Shown here in pieces: positions 51,955 through 63,037 of a stretch of DNA of 64,000 nt. Positions within the stretch are counted from its first letter, which is position 1; the number at the start of each line of letters is the position of its first letter. This stretch comes from Streptomyces sp. A 4/2 (lineage in GTDB: Bacteria; Actinomycetota; Actinomycetes; Streptomycetales; Streptomycetaceae). Location: assembly GCF_940670765.1 (NCBI RefSeq), contig NZ_CALNVW010000010.1, positions 186,001-250,000 on the forward strand. The letters run 5' to 3'. The translations under genes and the position numbers were made by a program. Below the pieces are notes generated by a model. It was not told where the DNA came from, did not search any database, and was given only the letters and a program-made list of their open reading frames with translations.

Positions 51955-53988
51955 CTAGACGGACCGGACCGGCCGCCAGAGCCAGGGGAGCGCGCCGGGG
52001 CCGATTCCGGCGATCGTCGGGCCCTCGGTGCTGGTGCGGCCGTTGAGCAGGGTGGCCCCTTCGAGCGGTACGACCCCGTCGGTGCGGGTCAACACCTTCC
52101 CGTTCAGCAGGAGTTGGACCCGTCCTCGGTCGTCCTGGCCGAGCAGCGCGGGACCGGCGGCGTGTCCGAGGGGGTGCCGGCCGCCCAGATGCACGCGGGT
52201 GGTCGCGGCCGTGGCGGGCTTGCGGTAGTAGACATCGATGCCACCGTCCGGCGCGGCCACGGCGGTGGGGAAGTCGCCCGGCAGCGGCAGGCCCGGCTCC
52301 GGACGTTCGGTCAGCGGTCCACCGTCCGCGTCCTGGGTCCAGTGGTGCACGGTGTCACGGCCCGACGCGAAGACATGGACACGGCCCGCTGTGTCCAGCG
52401 TGGCGGAGAGGCCGTCCTGTATCTGGGCGCCGCCGAGATCGGTCCAGTCGCTCCAGCGGCCCTGGGCGCTGCGCACCCGCGTACTGATGCCCTGGGCGGC
52501 GTTGCGCAGGAAGAGGTGGACGCGGCCCTGCTGGTCGGTCACCGCCACCGGGACCCCGATGCGGCGCCCCTTCTCCGGGTCGGACTCCGGGTTGCCGAGC
52601 CCGGTCCAGGCGGCGAAGTTCCCTCCGGCGGTGCGCTGTTCGAGCAGTACGACCTCGCGCGTATTGGCGGCGCCGTGCCCGGCGATGGAGGCGAACCGCA
52701 GGGCGAACAGCAGCTGTCTGCCGTCCTTGAGCGTCGCCGAGCCGAGCGCCGGGGCGAGCGGTCCGCCGCCCAGGTCGTGCGGCGGCCCCCACTGGCCGCT
52801 GCCCGGCGCGGTCTCGCGCCAGCGCACCGCCCGCAGGCCGAGCACTCCGTACCCGACGAGGCGGCCGTCCTCGGTGGTGGCCAGCGAGGGGCGCGGGCCC
52901 GGGTAGCGGTAGTGGGTGGAGCGGACCCACCCCTTCTTGTTGGTCAGCGGTCGTCCGAGGCCGACGTTGTAGTCGCCGCAGCCGCCCGGGTTGCCGCAGT
53001 TCCAGGACTCGCTGCCGCCGTACGGCACCAGATGTGCGGCCTTCTCCTGGAGCACCTTCGGTGACAGGTTCTTCGGCCAGTGGCGGTTGTAGTAGCCCCG
53101 GTACGCGGTGGTGACGAAGGCCGGTATGTCGCCGTGGCCCGCCGTGGCCTCGGCGACCCAGCGTATGAGCGCCGCCCAGCTGAACGAGGCGGTGGCGGTG
53201 TGGTCCGGGTGGTCGGAGTAGCCGACCTGCTCGCTGTCCTTGCGGCGGACCGCGTCGGTGCTGTGCTGGACGTCCGGGTCGGGGTCGAGGGTGTGCACGA
53301 CCGTGGGGCGGTACTGGGTGAGCAGCCCGGTGAGTACGTCCACCAGTCCGTCGTAGGTGTACGAGCCGGTCGACTCCAGCGGCGAGCCCTCGGCCGCCAC
53401 CGTCCGCAGGTTGAGCCCCCGGTCGGACCAGAGCGACGGCAGTCCCAGCCGCCCCCGGGAGGTGTGCATGGCAAGGTTGAGGAATATCAGCTCGACCCGG
53501 CGACCGCCCCGGACCAGGGTGTTTATCTCGGCCTTGTGACCGCCGCGCAGGGTGGTCACGCCCTTCTGCCACTGCGTGAAGGGCGCCAGTCCGAGCAGCG
53601 CCGCGTACGCCTGGCGCAGCCCCTGGTGGCGGGCGGACGAGTAGGCGGGCTTGTCGGGGAGCGGATGCGGCTGCCCGGCGACCACGTTGATACCGGTGGC
53701 CTCCCCGGCGGTGACGTACACGGAGACCAGCGGGGTGCCGGAGTCCAGCATCCGCTGGGTGTCCGGGTTCATGAAGTACAGGTCGTCGTCGGGGTGCGCC
53801 AGTATCTGCATCAGCCGCTCGTGCCTGGCCACGGATATCGCCTTGCCAGGCATGGGGTCGGCGATGCTGGTCCCGCGGCGCGGGTCGGCGGGAACGGAGC
53901 AGGCGCTGAGGGCGGCCGACGCGGCCGCCGTCCCCAGGCCCGCGAGCAGGATCCGTCTGGAGGGGCCGCGCCCCGGTGAAGTGCTCAA
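51955..53988 (-). CDS. Tat-exported PIG-L/LmbE-type deacetylase lipoprotein with beta-propeller-like C-terminus
   Basis: Predicted exported deacetylase. The TTG at 53988 with GGAG upstream gives 677 residues: PSRRILLAGLG is a Tat signal and LSAC gives a lipobox with C30, so a Tat lipoprotein is expected. The PIG-L domain (about 58-300) has AHPDDD (H65-D69) and YSDHPDHTATA. The second half has repeated WSDWTDLGG, GRVHVFASGRD, GQWGPPHDLGG blocks, resembling a PLL/sialidase-like beta-propeller that could bind sugar. Substrate unknown. A much longer in-frame start (54333) lacks support. Confidence 0.85.
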   Translation of the reverse strand: MSTSPGRGPSRRILLAGLGTAAASAALSACSVPADPRRGTSIADPMPGKAISVARHERLMQILAHPDDDLYFMNPDTQRMLDSGTPLVSVYVTAGEATGINVVAGQPHPLPDKPAYSSARHQGLRQAYAALLGLAPFTQWQKGVTTLRGGHKAEINTLVRGGRRVELIFLNLAMHTSRGRLGLPSLWSDRGLNLRTVAAEGSPLESTGSYTYDGLVDVLTGLLTQYRPTVVHTLDPDPDVQHSTDAVRRKDSEQVGYSDHPDHTATASFSWAALIRWVAEATAGHGDIPAFVTTAYRGYYNRHWPKNLSPKVLQEKAAHLVPYGGSESWNCGNPGGCGDYNVGLGRPLTNKKGWVRSTHYRYPGPRPSLATTEDGRLVGYGVLGLRAVRWRETAPGSGQWGPPHDLGGGPLAPALGSATLKDGRQLLFALRFASIAGHGAANTREVVLLEQRTAGGNFAAWTGLGNPESDPEKGRRIGVPVAVTDQQGRVHLFLRNAAQGISTRVRSAQGRWSDWTDLGGAQIQDGLSATLDTAGRVHVFASGRDTVHHWTQDADGGPLTERPEPGLPLPGDFPTAVAAPDGGIDVYYRKPATAATTRVHLGGRHPLGHAAGPALLGQDDRGRVQLLLNGKVLTRTDGVVPLEGATLLNGRTSTEGPTIAGIGPGALPWLWRPVRSV

Positions 53989-55932
<1,944 letters not shown>

Positions 55933-55955
55933 CACCTCCACCACGGGCCGCCGTT

Positions 55956-55986
55956 CCCGACCGCGCCGGTGCGGCGGCCGGTCGGG
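55956..55986 (+). terminator. Probable terminator after gdhA
   Basis: Stem CCCGACCG-CGCCG / CGGCG-(GC bulge)-CGGTCGGG with a GTG loop, 24 bp past the stop. Confidence 0.65.
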
Positions 55987-56169
55987 GGCGGGGCGGTGGC
56001 CGGGGTGGCACCGGGGCCCACCCGCTTGCCTCCCAGGTACGCGACGTTGTCTGCTGTTCCTCGTACCGTGAGTAGTCGCGCGTTCGAAGTCCGGTAAGGG
56101 TGCTCCGGGTTGTGGCCACGGGAGCGGCGGGGCGGCCGAAGTACAGGCGTGCACGGAGGGGGATTCTGT

Positions 56170-56499
56170 GTGAGTGACCAGCAAGCGGACATCGAGCGGA
56201 TCAAGGAGTGCTCGCGGTCGCTGAAGCGCATCCACGACACGTTCGACAAGAGGAGCGACCCCTCCCAGGGATACGGGGTGGCGGAACTCGGCTCGCAGAA
56301 GCTGCTCGATGCGTTCCACACGTTCGGCAGCAACTGGAAGATCCACCGTGGGAAGCTCACGGAAGAGCTGGAATCCCTGTACGGGATAACGAAGACGGCA
56401 GCCGAGTCCTACGAGAAGATCGACCACGAGCTCGCCGAAGCACTCCGGGACCAGGACAAGCCGTCTGCGGGCAAGTCCGCCGGAAAGGCGGCGAAGTGA
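56170..56499 (+). CDS. Small WXG100-like helical protein of the T7SS-type module
   Basis: No named function. The 109-residue product is wholly helical, with a central GSNWKIHRGKLTEELESLYGITKT. A Trp followed by helix and the size recall WXG100/ESX secreted proteins, but the exact WxG is not present (NWK). Two helices flank the Trp, ending in a Lys-Ala-Gly tail. GTG 56170 follows GGAGGGGG. The stop overlaps the next gene as GTGA, so it is probably its partner or chaperone. Confidence 0.6.
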   Translation: MSDQQADIERIKECSRSLKRIHDTFDKRSDPSQGYGVAELGSQKLLDAFHTFGSNWKIHRGKLTEELESLYGITKTAAESYEKIDHELAEALRDQDKPSAGKSAGKAAK

Positions 56500-57926
56500 G
56501 CGCGCAGCGTCCCGCCGGACCACGCTGGGAGGTACTCGGTGAGTCCTCCGACCCGATTCCCGGCGATCCCGAGGAAGTAGCGGGACTCGGCCGCCAACTG
56601 CGCCGGACCGCCGACGCCATCGACAAAGAAGCCCGCGAGATCAAGGCCCTCGCCTCCGTCGAGAACTGGCGCAGCAAGGCCGCCACGGAGTTCCGGAAGT
56701 CGGCCGAAGGCGCTGGTGACAAGCTGCGCAAGGCCTTCAAGCGGTACGACGAGGCAGCCACCGCACTGGGGACCGCCGTCGCCGACGGTGTGTGCAGCAA
56801 GGAATACGCTTCCGAGCTGCACAGGGCCCAGCAGATGGCGGACAAGGCGCTGACGGACGCGGAGAGCGCCCACGGCGATCTCACCTCCGCCCAGCGCTCG
56901 CTCGACGGGCAGCCCGACAACCCCCCGGACGACGACCCGGACAGCCGCAAGTTCAAGCACCACAAGGAGCAGGCGTCAGCCGCGTTGTCGAGCGCCAAGG
57001 ATGCGCTGGACGCGGCCAAGGGGGTACGCGACGCGGCAGCGAAGGCGGCGGCCGACGCGATCCATGACGTCATCGAGCACGACGGGCTCAAGGACGGCTG
57101 GAAGGACAAGTTCAAGAACTGGGTCCATGAGAACGCCGGCTGGCTCACGGAAATCTCCAAGTGGGCGGGGAGGATCGCACTGTGGGCCGGGGTGGCAGCG
57201 CTCGCGCTCGGCTGGATCCCCGTCATCGGACAGGCCATTGCCGCCGTCGCCAACGTCATCGCCCTGGCGGCGAGCGTGGTGGCCCTGGCGACCGACCTCG
57301 TGCTGGCCCTGGGGGGCGAGGGCAGCTGGAAGGCGGTGTTCCTCGACGCGGTGGGTGTCGCCACGTTCGGCATCGGGCGCGCCGCCATGTCGGGTGCCAA
57401 GGGGGCGGCAGCCGGGAGCAAGGCGCTGGCTCGCAGCAGCCTGTTCAAGAACGCGGTGTCTTCGGGCATGAAGACGAACAAAGCCTGGAAGCTGGCCAAT
57501 CGTGGCGCACAGGGGGCGCTGCGCGGCAGATCGGCTGCGAAGGCCCTGGCATCTGCGCCGAAGGGACCACTGCCCAGCTGGAGCAACGTCAAAGAAGGCT
57601 TCAGCCCGACTTCGATGTACCGGGACACGGTCGACGGGGTCAAGTCGGTCAAGAATGCCTTCTCCGGCCAGGCATGGCGCGAGGGCGTGAAGAGCGTTGC
57701 GCCTCCGCGATCGGCGGGGACGCTCGATCCCGACCTGGCGAGGGCCGCGGCAGACCTCAAGGGCATTTCCCCGGCAGCACTGAAGATGCCTGCTGTCGCC
57801 TCGTCCGTGAGTAACTTCACTGCCCAGACCAATGTCTGGGCCGGGGCCACTGCTACCGGAGTCGTTGCCGGCGCGGAAGGGGCGTATGGCAGCGTGACGT
57901 CCCTCTATGACAAGGTCACTGGTTGA
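56496..57926 (+). CDS. Putative T7SS-secreted polymorphic-toxin-like protein
   Basis: The 476-residue product opens with GPRWEVLGESSDPIPGDPEEV and then a long WXG-like helical hairpin with SVENWRSKAATEFRKSAEG, typical of the putative T7SS-secreted domain of actinobacterial polymorphic toxins. A hydrophobic segment at about 225-280 (IALWAGVAALALGWIPVIGQ to DLVLALGGEG) follows, then basic helical sequence and a Gly-Ala C-terminus. No known toxin domain is evident at the end. GTG start overlaps the preceding gene by 4 nt. Confidence 0.75.
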   Translation: MSAQRPAGPRWEVLGESSDPIPGDPEEVAGLGRQLRRTADAIDKEAREIKALASVENWRSKAATEFRKSAEGAGDKLRKAFKRYDEAATALGTAVADGVCSKEYASELHRAQQMADKALTDAESAHGDLTSAQRSLDGQPDNPPDDDPDSRKFKHHKEQASAALSSAKDALDAAKGVRDAAAKAAADAIHDVIEHDGLKDGWKDKFKNWVHENAGWLTEISKWAGRIALWAGVAALALGWIPVIGQAIAAVANVIALAASVVALATDLVLALGGEGSWKAVFLDAVGVATFGIGRAAMSGAKGAAAGSKALARSSLFKNAVSSGMKTNKAWKLANRGAQGALRGRSAAKALASAPKGPLPSWSNVKEGFSPTSMYRDTVDGVKSVKNAFSGQAWREGVKSVAPPRSAGTLDPDLARAAADLKGISPAALKMPAVASSVSNFTAQTNVWAGATATGVVAGAEGAYGSVTSLYDKVTG

Positions 57927-57951
57927 TACGGCCTCTGACCTGGGGAACTTC

Positions 57952-59304
57952 ATGAATCCTGGCTCGACCCGGACGACAGTCGCTCCCGACGAACCCGCTC
58001 TCAGGCCTGTGGCGATGCGAGGCCCCGGTCTTGAGCTGTGCCACCGGGCCCGGCTTTTCCTGGACGGCGGCGAGCTGGTCCTGCGTCGGCGTTCCGGGGA
58101 GCGCCGGTTCGCGGTCGGAGGTGCGGACGGGATCGCCCGCGCGGTCTTCATCGATGTGGTCGGGCCGGATCTGGAGGGGCGCATGGGGCCACCGGTGCCC
58201 GGCTCCTGGGGCAAGATCCAGTTCCAGAACGGCGACGGCGGGCTGATCGGGCACCTCGATCTGGACGACTGGCTGCCCGAGTCGGGAGAGCTGCCGAAGG
58301 GTGCGGTCGGTGGTGAGCAACTGCTGGTCCGTACCGGGATGTCCGCACTGCTGAGCGCCGCCGGGATCGCGCTGCACACGGTGCGGGACGAGAGCGACCC
58401 CATGGTGGCGAGTACCGATTCCTTCCGCCGAGGCCTCTCGCTGGGGCCGGGCAGCTTCTTTCCGTACTGGTACTTGGGTATACGCCTGACGGCCGGTGCC
58501 GTTTGGTTCGTTGCTGTCAGCATCATCATTCTCTCCGGCACCCGCGCACCCTGGCTGATCCTGGTGTCTGCGACCGCGGCTGTGCTTGCCCCTGTGGCCC
58601 GGCTGGTGCTGCGCCTCTGGACCCGTGTACGGATGCGGAGGTACTCGCCCAGGGTCCGAGCCAGGATCTCGCCGTGCCCCTCAGGGGGCGCGACGATCCG
58701 GTTCCGGCGGGACACCGAACTGCGTATCCAGGACAAGGATCTGGTGCTGCGCGATCTCTCCGGGCAGGAGATCTGGCTGCCGCGCGGGGGATCACACCGC
58801 GTGGCGTCACTGGTCCGGGTGCTCGACCACACAGGGCGCCCGCTGGGCGCCGAGTTGCGCGGATCCGACGGGCAGGTCCGCGCGGTGCTGCCCTGGGAGC
58901 TGTGGTTCGGTGGTCCCGGGGGCAGCGCAAGTTGGTCGGAGTTCCAGCGGGAGGCCGGGCTCCCGGCGTCCGACCACCGGCTGAGCCGCCGTGGCTCGTG
59001 GCCCAAGAAGTCCTTCGCTGCCGGGCTGGGAGTTCTTCCGGCGACGGCCGCCGAAGCGCGCAGGGTCTCCCGCTTCCCCGGCACGATCGCCGGTATGTCC
59101 TCCACAGCCGTGATGATCGTCAGTCCGCTGCTCTCCGTGGGGCAGGGCCTGCAGATCTCGGACACCCACGCTGCTGCGGGTGACACCGCGATCCTGCTCG
59201 GATTTCTAGGTTGGTTCCTGCAGGCAGCGCCCTACGTGGTGCATCAGCTGAACAGTCGTCTGCGGCTCGACCGGCCCATACGGAGCAAGGAGATCGTGTC
59301 ATGA
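57952..59304 (+). CDS. Four-helix membrane protein of the T7SS-type module
   Basis: Unknown function. The 450-residue product has an N-terminal beta-rich domain (about 1-170), two membrane helices near residues 180-235 (YLGIRLTAGAVWFVAVSIII and APWLILVSATAAVLAPVARL), another beta domain with LRIQDKDLVLRDLSGQEIWL, and two more helices near the end (GMSSTAVMIVSPLLSVG and TAILLGFLGWFLQAAPYVV). ATG 57952 follows GGGGAA; an ATG at 57907 would add 15 residues. It may anchor or receive the secreted partner. Confidence 0.6.
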   Translation: MNPGSTRTTVAPDEPALRPVAMRGPGLELCHRARLFLDGGELVLRRRSGERRFAVGGADGIARAVFIDVVGPDLEGRMGPPVPGSWGKIQFQNGDGGLIGHLDLDDWLPESGELPKGAVGGEQLLVRTGMSALLSAAGIALHTVRDESDPMVASTDSFRRGLSLGPGSFFPYWYLGIRLTAGAVWFVAVSIIILSGTRAPWLILVSATAAVLAPVARLVLRLWTRVRMRRYSPRVRARISPCPSGGATIRFRRDTELRIQDKDLVLRDLSGQEIWLPRGGSHRVASLVRVLDHTGRPLGAELRGSDGQVRAVLPWELWFGGPGGSASWSEFQREAGLPASDHRLSRRGSWPKKSFAAGLGVLPATAAEARRVSRFPGTIAGMSSTAVMIVSPLLSVGQGLQISDTHAAAGDTAILLGFLGWFLQAAPYVVHQLNSRLRLDRPIRSKEIVS

Positions 59305-59933
59305 CCGATCCGGACCCGCAGCACGCCGCCCTGGACGGGGAACCGGCGCCCGCCGTTCCCGGCGACTACCGGTTGCTGCTCCCCGACGGCTGGTTCCGCA
59401 TCCTGCTGGAACCCGAGCAGCGCGACAGCTCGGTCGCGGCGCTCGTGGACCGGCAGTTCGAGGGGGTCGACAATGCCCCGCATCTCAAGGCGGAACTGCG
59501 GAATGACCTGCTGCGCCGGGCAGCCAAGGCGTACCGCAACGGTGGAATAGAGCTGTATCTCAGTCTTCAGCAGGCCGGACCGTTCACCATCCCGGCCTCG
59601 CTCCTGGTGACGCTGGCCCCTTTGAAGCACGCGGAACCGCTGCCCCTGGACGCGCTCGCGCGGTCCCTCGCCGAGAGCGGCCCGGTCGGCCAGGAGGTCA
59701 GCATCGGAGAACTGGCGTCGGGCCCGGCGGTCCGGGTACGGAAACAGGTCGAACAGCCTGGTGACGGCTCTGACGCTGTCGTGCGCCTCTCCACATCTGT
59801 GGAGTACCACATGCCCGTGCCGCAGACCGCGGCGTTCCTGCTGCTGACCTTCTCGACGCCTCTGGAACCGCTGGCCGACGCGATGGCCGGCCTGTTCGAC
59901 GCCGTTGCCGACTCGCTGTGCTGGACGGAGTGA
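59301..59933 (+). CDS. Hypothetical protein of the T7SS-type module (first of a pair)
   Basis: Not recognised. The 210-residue product starts with a Pro-Glu region, then YRLLLPDGWFRILLEPEQ, a helical region (LRNDLLRRAAKAYRNGG) and beta strands IELYLSLQQAGPF and SLLVTLAPL; later VEYHMPVPQTAAFLLLTFSTP. It has no signal peptide or membrane helix. The fold type is common beside actinobacterial ESX-like genes, suggesting a cytosolic chaperone, receptor or immunity role. ATG in ATGA overlap with the membrane gene. Confidence 0.6.
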   Translation: MTDPDPQHAALDGEPAPAVPGDYRLLLPDGWFRILLEPEQRDSSVAALVDRQFEGVDNAPHLKAELRNDLLRRAAKAYRNGGIELYLSLQQAGPFTIPASLLVTLAPLKHAEPLPLDALARSLAESGPVGQEVSIGELASGPAVRVRKQVEQPGDGSDAVVRLSTSVEYHMPVPQTAAFLLLTFSTPLEPLADAMAGLFDAVADSLCWTE

Positions 59934-59939
59934 CCGCAG

Positions 59940-60527
59940 ATGCTGATCGACCTGAACAATCTCGGACTGGAGTGTTCGGAGGACTGGGTGCCCTTCCCCG
60001 TCACCGACATGGATCTCGGTTACTGGGCAGGCCAGGAGGCCCGGAACCTCGCCGAACGCTACGAGCGGGACGGCCAGGCAGCCGACACCGCGCGGCTGGA
60101 GCGGGGCCTCGAGCGCGCTGCGGCCGACAGCCGTACCCGGACACCGCTGGCTGCCTTCGGCTGGTACCTCAGCGGTCACCACGAGGTCGTCGCCTTTATG
60201 GAGATCGACGCGATCCTTCCGGACGACACGGTGCCGGACGTCACCCTCGGCTGGCTGGCCGAGCACATGCGGGCCGGTGATTTCGGGGAGCCGGACGTCC
60301 GGTATCTCCCGCTGCCGCTCGGTGACGCCGTCCGTATCCGGGAGAACATGGCAGGCGAGCGCAAGTGGCGCTTCGGCGCCCGCCCGGTGATCCGGGCACT
60401 CACCTACGGAGTGCGTCCACCGGACACCGACGGGCTGCTCACCATGCACGTCTCGTGGACCGAGCCGGTGGTCGACGAACCGCTGGAGCAGATCGTCGAC
60501 AGGATCGCCGCGACGCTGTCGCTGTAG
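59940..60527 (+). CDS. Hypothetical protein of the T7SS-type module (second of a pair)
   Basis: Not recognised. The 195-residue product begins MLIDLNNLGLECSEDWVPFP and has helices GQEARNLAERYERDGQ and ERGLERAAADSRTR, then strands PLAAFGWYLSG and LTYGVRPPDTDGLLTMHVSW. The domain order (helix followed by Trp-containing strands and the final VDRIAATLSL helix) is like that of the previous gene, so the two may be distant paralogues. Starts 6 bp after the previous stop, same operon. Confidence 0.6.
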   Translation: MLIDLNNLGLECSEDWVPFPVTDMDLGYWAGQEARNLAERYERDGQAADTARLERGLERAAADSRTRTPLAAFGWYLSGHHEVVAFMEIDAILPDDTVPDVTLGWLAEHMRAGDFGEPDVRYLPLPLGDAVRIRENMAGERKWRFGARPVIRALTYGVRPPDTDGLLTMHVSWTEPVVDEPLEQIVDRIAATLSL

Positions 60528-60648
60528 GGGAATGCGGCGGGTCGCGAAGCCCGCGGGACGGGGTCCAGGTCAGCGGCGCCCGGCCACCGGCACATGCCAG
60601 AGGCAGGCCCATCACTCGTTCCGGTGAGGCCGCGAACGCGTGCCGCGT

Positions 60649-60676
60649 TTGACCGGCTCGTGGCGGGGAGTAAGAT
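60649..60676 (+). promoter_or_regulatory. Promoter of the S10 operon
   Basis: TTGACC (60649-60654), 16-bp spacer, TAAGAT (60671-60676), giving a leader of about 365 nt. The 60528-61047 gap otherwise holds several GC-rich hairpins and the shared element at 60962; no gene is supported in it. Confidence 0.6.
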
Positions 60677-60961
60677 CTCCGGCCCGATTGGCCAGCGTCA
60701 CGCCTGCTATGGCAGACTGTCGGGGTTGCTCGGTTGAGTGCCGATGCTGCGCGCCTCCCGTCGGGAGGACTGGAAGCAAGTCCCACAGTACTCGTCGCCC
60801 CAACTGCCGTAAGGCAGCGCTGAGGCGGACGTACGGGAATCTTCCGGGAAGCGTCAGCGGGGCGCCGGCCAGGCACCCGGTGGGTGTTCACCCCCGGCTT
60901 GCGGTCACGGCCCGCACCCCTTGGTTGGGAAATCCTTCGGGAGATCTTCGTAGAGGGAATG

Positions 60962-60989
60962 CGACACGCCCGACCGCGTGGGTCGGAGA
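60962..60989 (+). promoter_or_regulatory. Leader element shared with the str operon
   Basis: CGACAC, G, then the hairpin CCCGACC-GCGT-GGGTCGG and AGA, identical to 46330-46357 except for one base before the hairpin. It lies 58 nt before rpsJ. Confidence 0.85.
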
Positions 60990-61047
60990 GGAACGCAGTA
61001 CCCGGCGGGTCCCAGAGCGTTACGAGAGACAGGACTACTGAGTAGCC

Positions 61048-61356
61048 ATGGCGGGACAGAAGATCCGCATCCGGCTCAAGGCCTACGACCACGAGGTCAT
61101 CGACTCTTCGGCGAAGAAGATCGTCGAGACGGTGACGCGCACTGGTGCGTCGGTCGCAGGCCCGGTGCCGCTGCCCACTGAGAAGAACGTGTACTGCGTC
61201 ATCAAGTCGCCGCACAAGTACAAGGACTCGCGCGAGCACTTCGAGATGCGCACGCACAAGCGCCTCATCGACATCCTCGACCCCACGCCGAAGACGGTTG
61301 ACTCGCTCATGCGCCTCGACCTCCCGGCGGGCGTCGACATCGAGATCAAGCTCTGA
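61048..61356 (+). CDS. rpsJ: 30S ribosomal protein S10
   Basis: Small-subunit protein also acting as NusE in antitermination. The 102-residue product begins [20 protein letters not shown] and has the loop [29 protein letters not shown]; complete and normal. ATG lies after GAGAGACAGGACTAC. rplC follows after 13 nt. Confidence 0.98.
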   Translation: MAGQKIRIRLKAYDHEVIDSSAKKIVETVTRTGASVAGPVPLPTEKNVYCVIKSPHKYKDSREHFEMRTHKRLIDILDPTPKTVDSLMRLDLPAGVDIEIKL

Positions 61357-61369
61357 GGTGACGCGCGAG

Positions 61370-62014
61370 ATGACTAAGAACATCAAGGGCGTCCTGGGCG
61401 AGAAGCTCGGCATGACCCAGGTCTGGGACGAGAACAACCGGGTTGTCCCGGTGACCGTCGTCAAGGCCGGGCCGTGCGTCGTGACGCAGGTCCGTACGAA
61501 CGACATCGACGGCTACGAGTCGGTCCAGATCGCCTTCGGCGAGATCGACCCTCGCAAGGTGAACAAGCCCCTCAAGGGCCACTTCGCCAAGGCCGACGTG
61601 ACTCCGCGCCGCCACCTGGTGGAGCTCCGCACCCCTGACGCCAGCGAGTACACGCTGGGCCAGGAGATCACCGCCCAGGTGTTCGAGTCCGGCATCAAGG
61701 TTGATGTCACGGGCAAGAGCAAGGGCAAGGGCTTCGCCGGTGTCATGAAGCGCCACAACTTCAAGGGTGGCAAGGCTTCCCACGGTGCCCACCGAGTGCA
61801 CCGTAAGCCTGGCTCCATCGGTGGCTGTGCCACCCCGGGCCGTGTCTTCAAGGGCATGCGCATGGCGGGCCGCATGGGCAACGAGCGGGTCACCACCCAG
61901 AACCTGACCGTCCACGCCGTTGACGCGGAGAAGGGTCTGCTGCTCATCAAGGGCGCGGTCCCCGGTCCGAACGGCGGCCTCGTCCTGGTCCGTACCGCGG
62001 CCAAGGGGGCTTGA
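61370..62014 (+). CDS. rplC: 50S ribosomal protein L3
   Basis: Early assembly protein near the peptidyl transferase centre. The 214-residue product begins [20 protein letters not shown] and has [41 protein letters not shown] and MAGRMGN near the centre-reaching loop. ATG 61370 follows GAGGTGACGC. rplD begins 7 nt after its stop. Confidence 0.98.
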   Translation: MTKNIKGVLGEKLGMTQVWDENNRVVPVTVVKAGPCVVTQVRTNDIDGYESVQIAFGEIDPRKVNKPLKGHFAKADVTPRRHLVELRTPDASEYTLGQEITAQVFESGIKVDVTGKSKGKGFAGVMKRHNFKGGKASHGAHRVHRKPGSIGGCATPGRVFKGMRMAGRMGNERVTTQNLTVHAVDAEKGLLLIKGAVPGPNGGLVLVRTAAKGA

Positions 62015-62021
62015 GGAACCG

Positions 62022-62675
62022 ATGAGCACCATTGACATCCTTTCGCCGGCAGGCGACAAGGCCGGGACCGTCGAACTCCCCTCGGAGATCTTCGACGCCA
62101 AGATCAGCATCCCGCTGATCCACCAGGTCGTTGTCGCGCAGCTGGCCGCGGCCCGTCAGGGCACGCACAAGACCAAGCGTCGCGGCGAAGTCCGCGGTGG
62201 CGGTAAGAAGCCTTACCGCCAGAAGGGCACCGGCCGCGCGCGCCAGGGTTCGACCCGTGCGCCGCAGTTCGCCGGCGGTGGCGTCGTCCACGGCCCGCAG
62301 CCGCGTGACTACTCGCAGCGCACCCCGAAGAAGATGAAGGTCGCCGCTCTGCGCGGTGCCCTCACCGACCGGGCCCAGAACGCTCGTATCCACGTCGTCT
62401 CCGGCGTGGTCGAGGGCGTTGCCTCCACGAAGGCCGCGAAGTCCCTGCTGGGCAAGGTCAGCGAGCGCAAGCACGTGCTCCTGGTCGCCGAGCGTTCGGA
62501 CGAGGCCGCGTGGCTGTCCGCCCGTAACCTGCCCCAGGTGCACCTCCTGGAGCCGGGCCAGCTGAACACGTACGACGTGCTCGTCTCCGACGACGTGGTC
62601 TTCACCAAGGCCGCCTTCGAGTCCTTCGTGTCTGGCCCCAAGGCCACCACTGAGACCGAAGGGAGCGACGTCTGA
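62022..62675 (+). CDS. rplD: 50S ribosomal protein L4
   Basis: Exit-tunnel protein, in other bacteria also repressor of the S10 operon. The 217-residue product has the extended loop [30 protein letters not shown] that reaches the tunnel near the macrolide site, then [24 protein letters not shown] follows TTGAGGAACC. Its TGA overlaps the rplW ATG by one base. Confidence 0.98.
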   Translation: MSTIDILSPAGDKAGTVELPSEIFDAKISIPLIHQVVVAQLAAARQGTHKTKRRGEVRGGGKKPYRQKGTGRARQGSTRAPQFAGGGVVHGPQPRDYSQRTPKKMKVAALRGALTDRAQNARIHVVSGVVEGVASTKAAKSLLGKVSERKHVLLVAERSDEAAWLSARNLPQVHLLEPGQLNTYDVLVSDDVVFTKAAFESFVSGPKATTETEGSDV

Positions 62676-62998
62676 TGGCTGAGACGACCGTTACCAGCAA
62701 GACCTTCACGGACCCGCGCGACGTCCTCGTCAAGCCGGTTGTTTCCGAGAAGAGCTACGCGCTGCTCGACGAGAACAAGTACACGTTCATCGTCGCGCCG
62801 GGCTCCAACAAGACCCAGATCAAGCAGGCCGTGGAAGCGGTCTTCTCGGTCAAGGTCACCGGGGTCAACACGATCAACCGCCAGGGCAAGCGCAAGCGCA
62901 CCCGCACCGGGTTCGGGAAGCGCGCTGACACCAAGCGCGCCATTGTGACCCTTGCCGAGGGCGACCGTATCGACATCTTCGGCGGCCCGGTCTCCTAA
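62675..62998 (+). CDS. rplW: 50S ribosomal protein L23
   Basis: Tunnel-exit protein, docking site for trigger factor and SRP. The 107-residue product has [21 protein letters not shown] and the C-terminal [20 protein letters not shown], complete and normal. ATG overlaps the rplD stop; rplB follows after 39 bp. Confidence 0.98.
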   Translation: MAETTVTSKTFTDPRDVLVKPVVSEKSYALLDENKYTFIVAPGSNKTQIKQAVEAVFSVKVTGVNTINRQGKRKRTRTGFGKRADTKRAIVTLAEGDRIDIFGGPVS

Positions 62999-63037
62999 CG
63001 GAGTCCGAGTCGTCCGGAATCGGACGAGGACTGAGAA

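Noticed and set aside
51787..53064. Plus-strand frame opposite the PIG-L gene
   Set aside because: No family match; the minus strand has Tat signal, lipobox and PIG-L motif.
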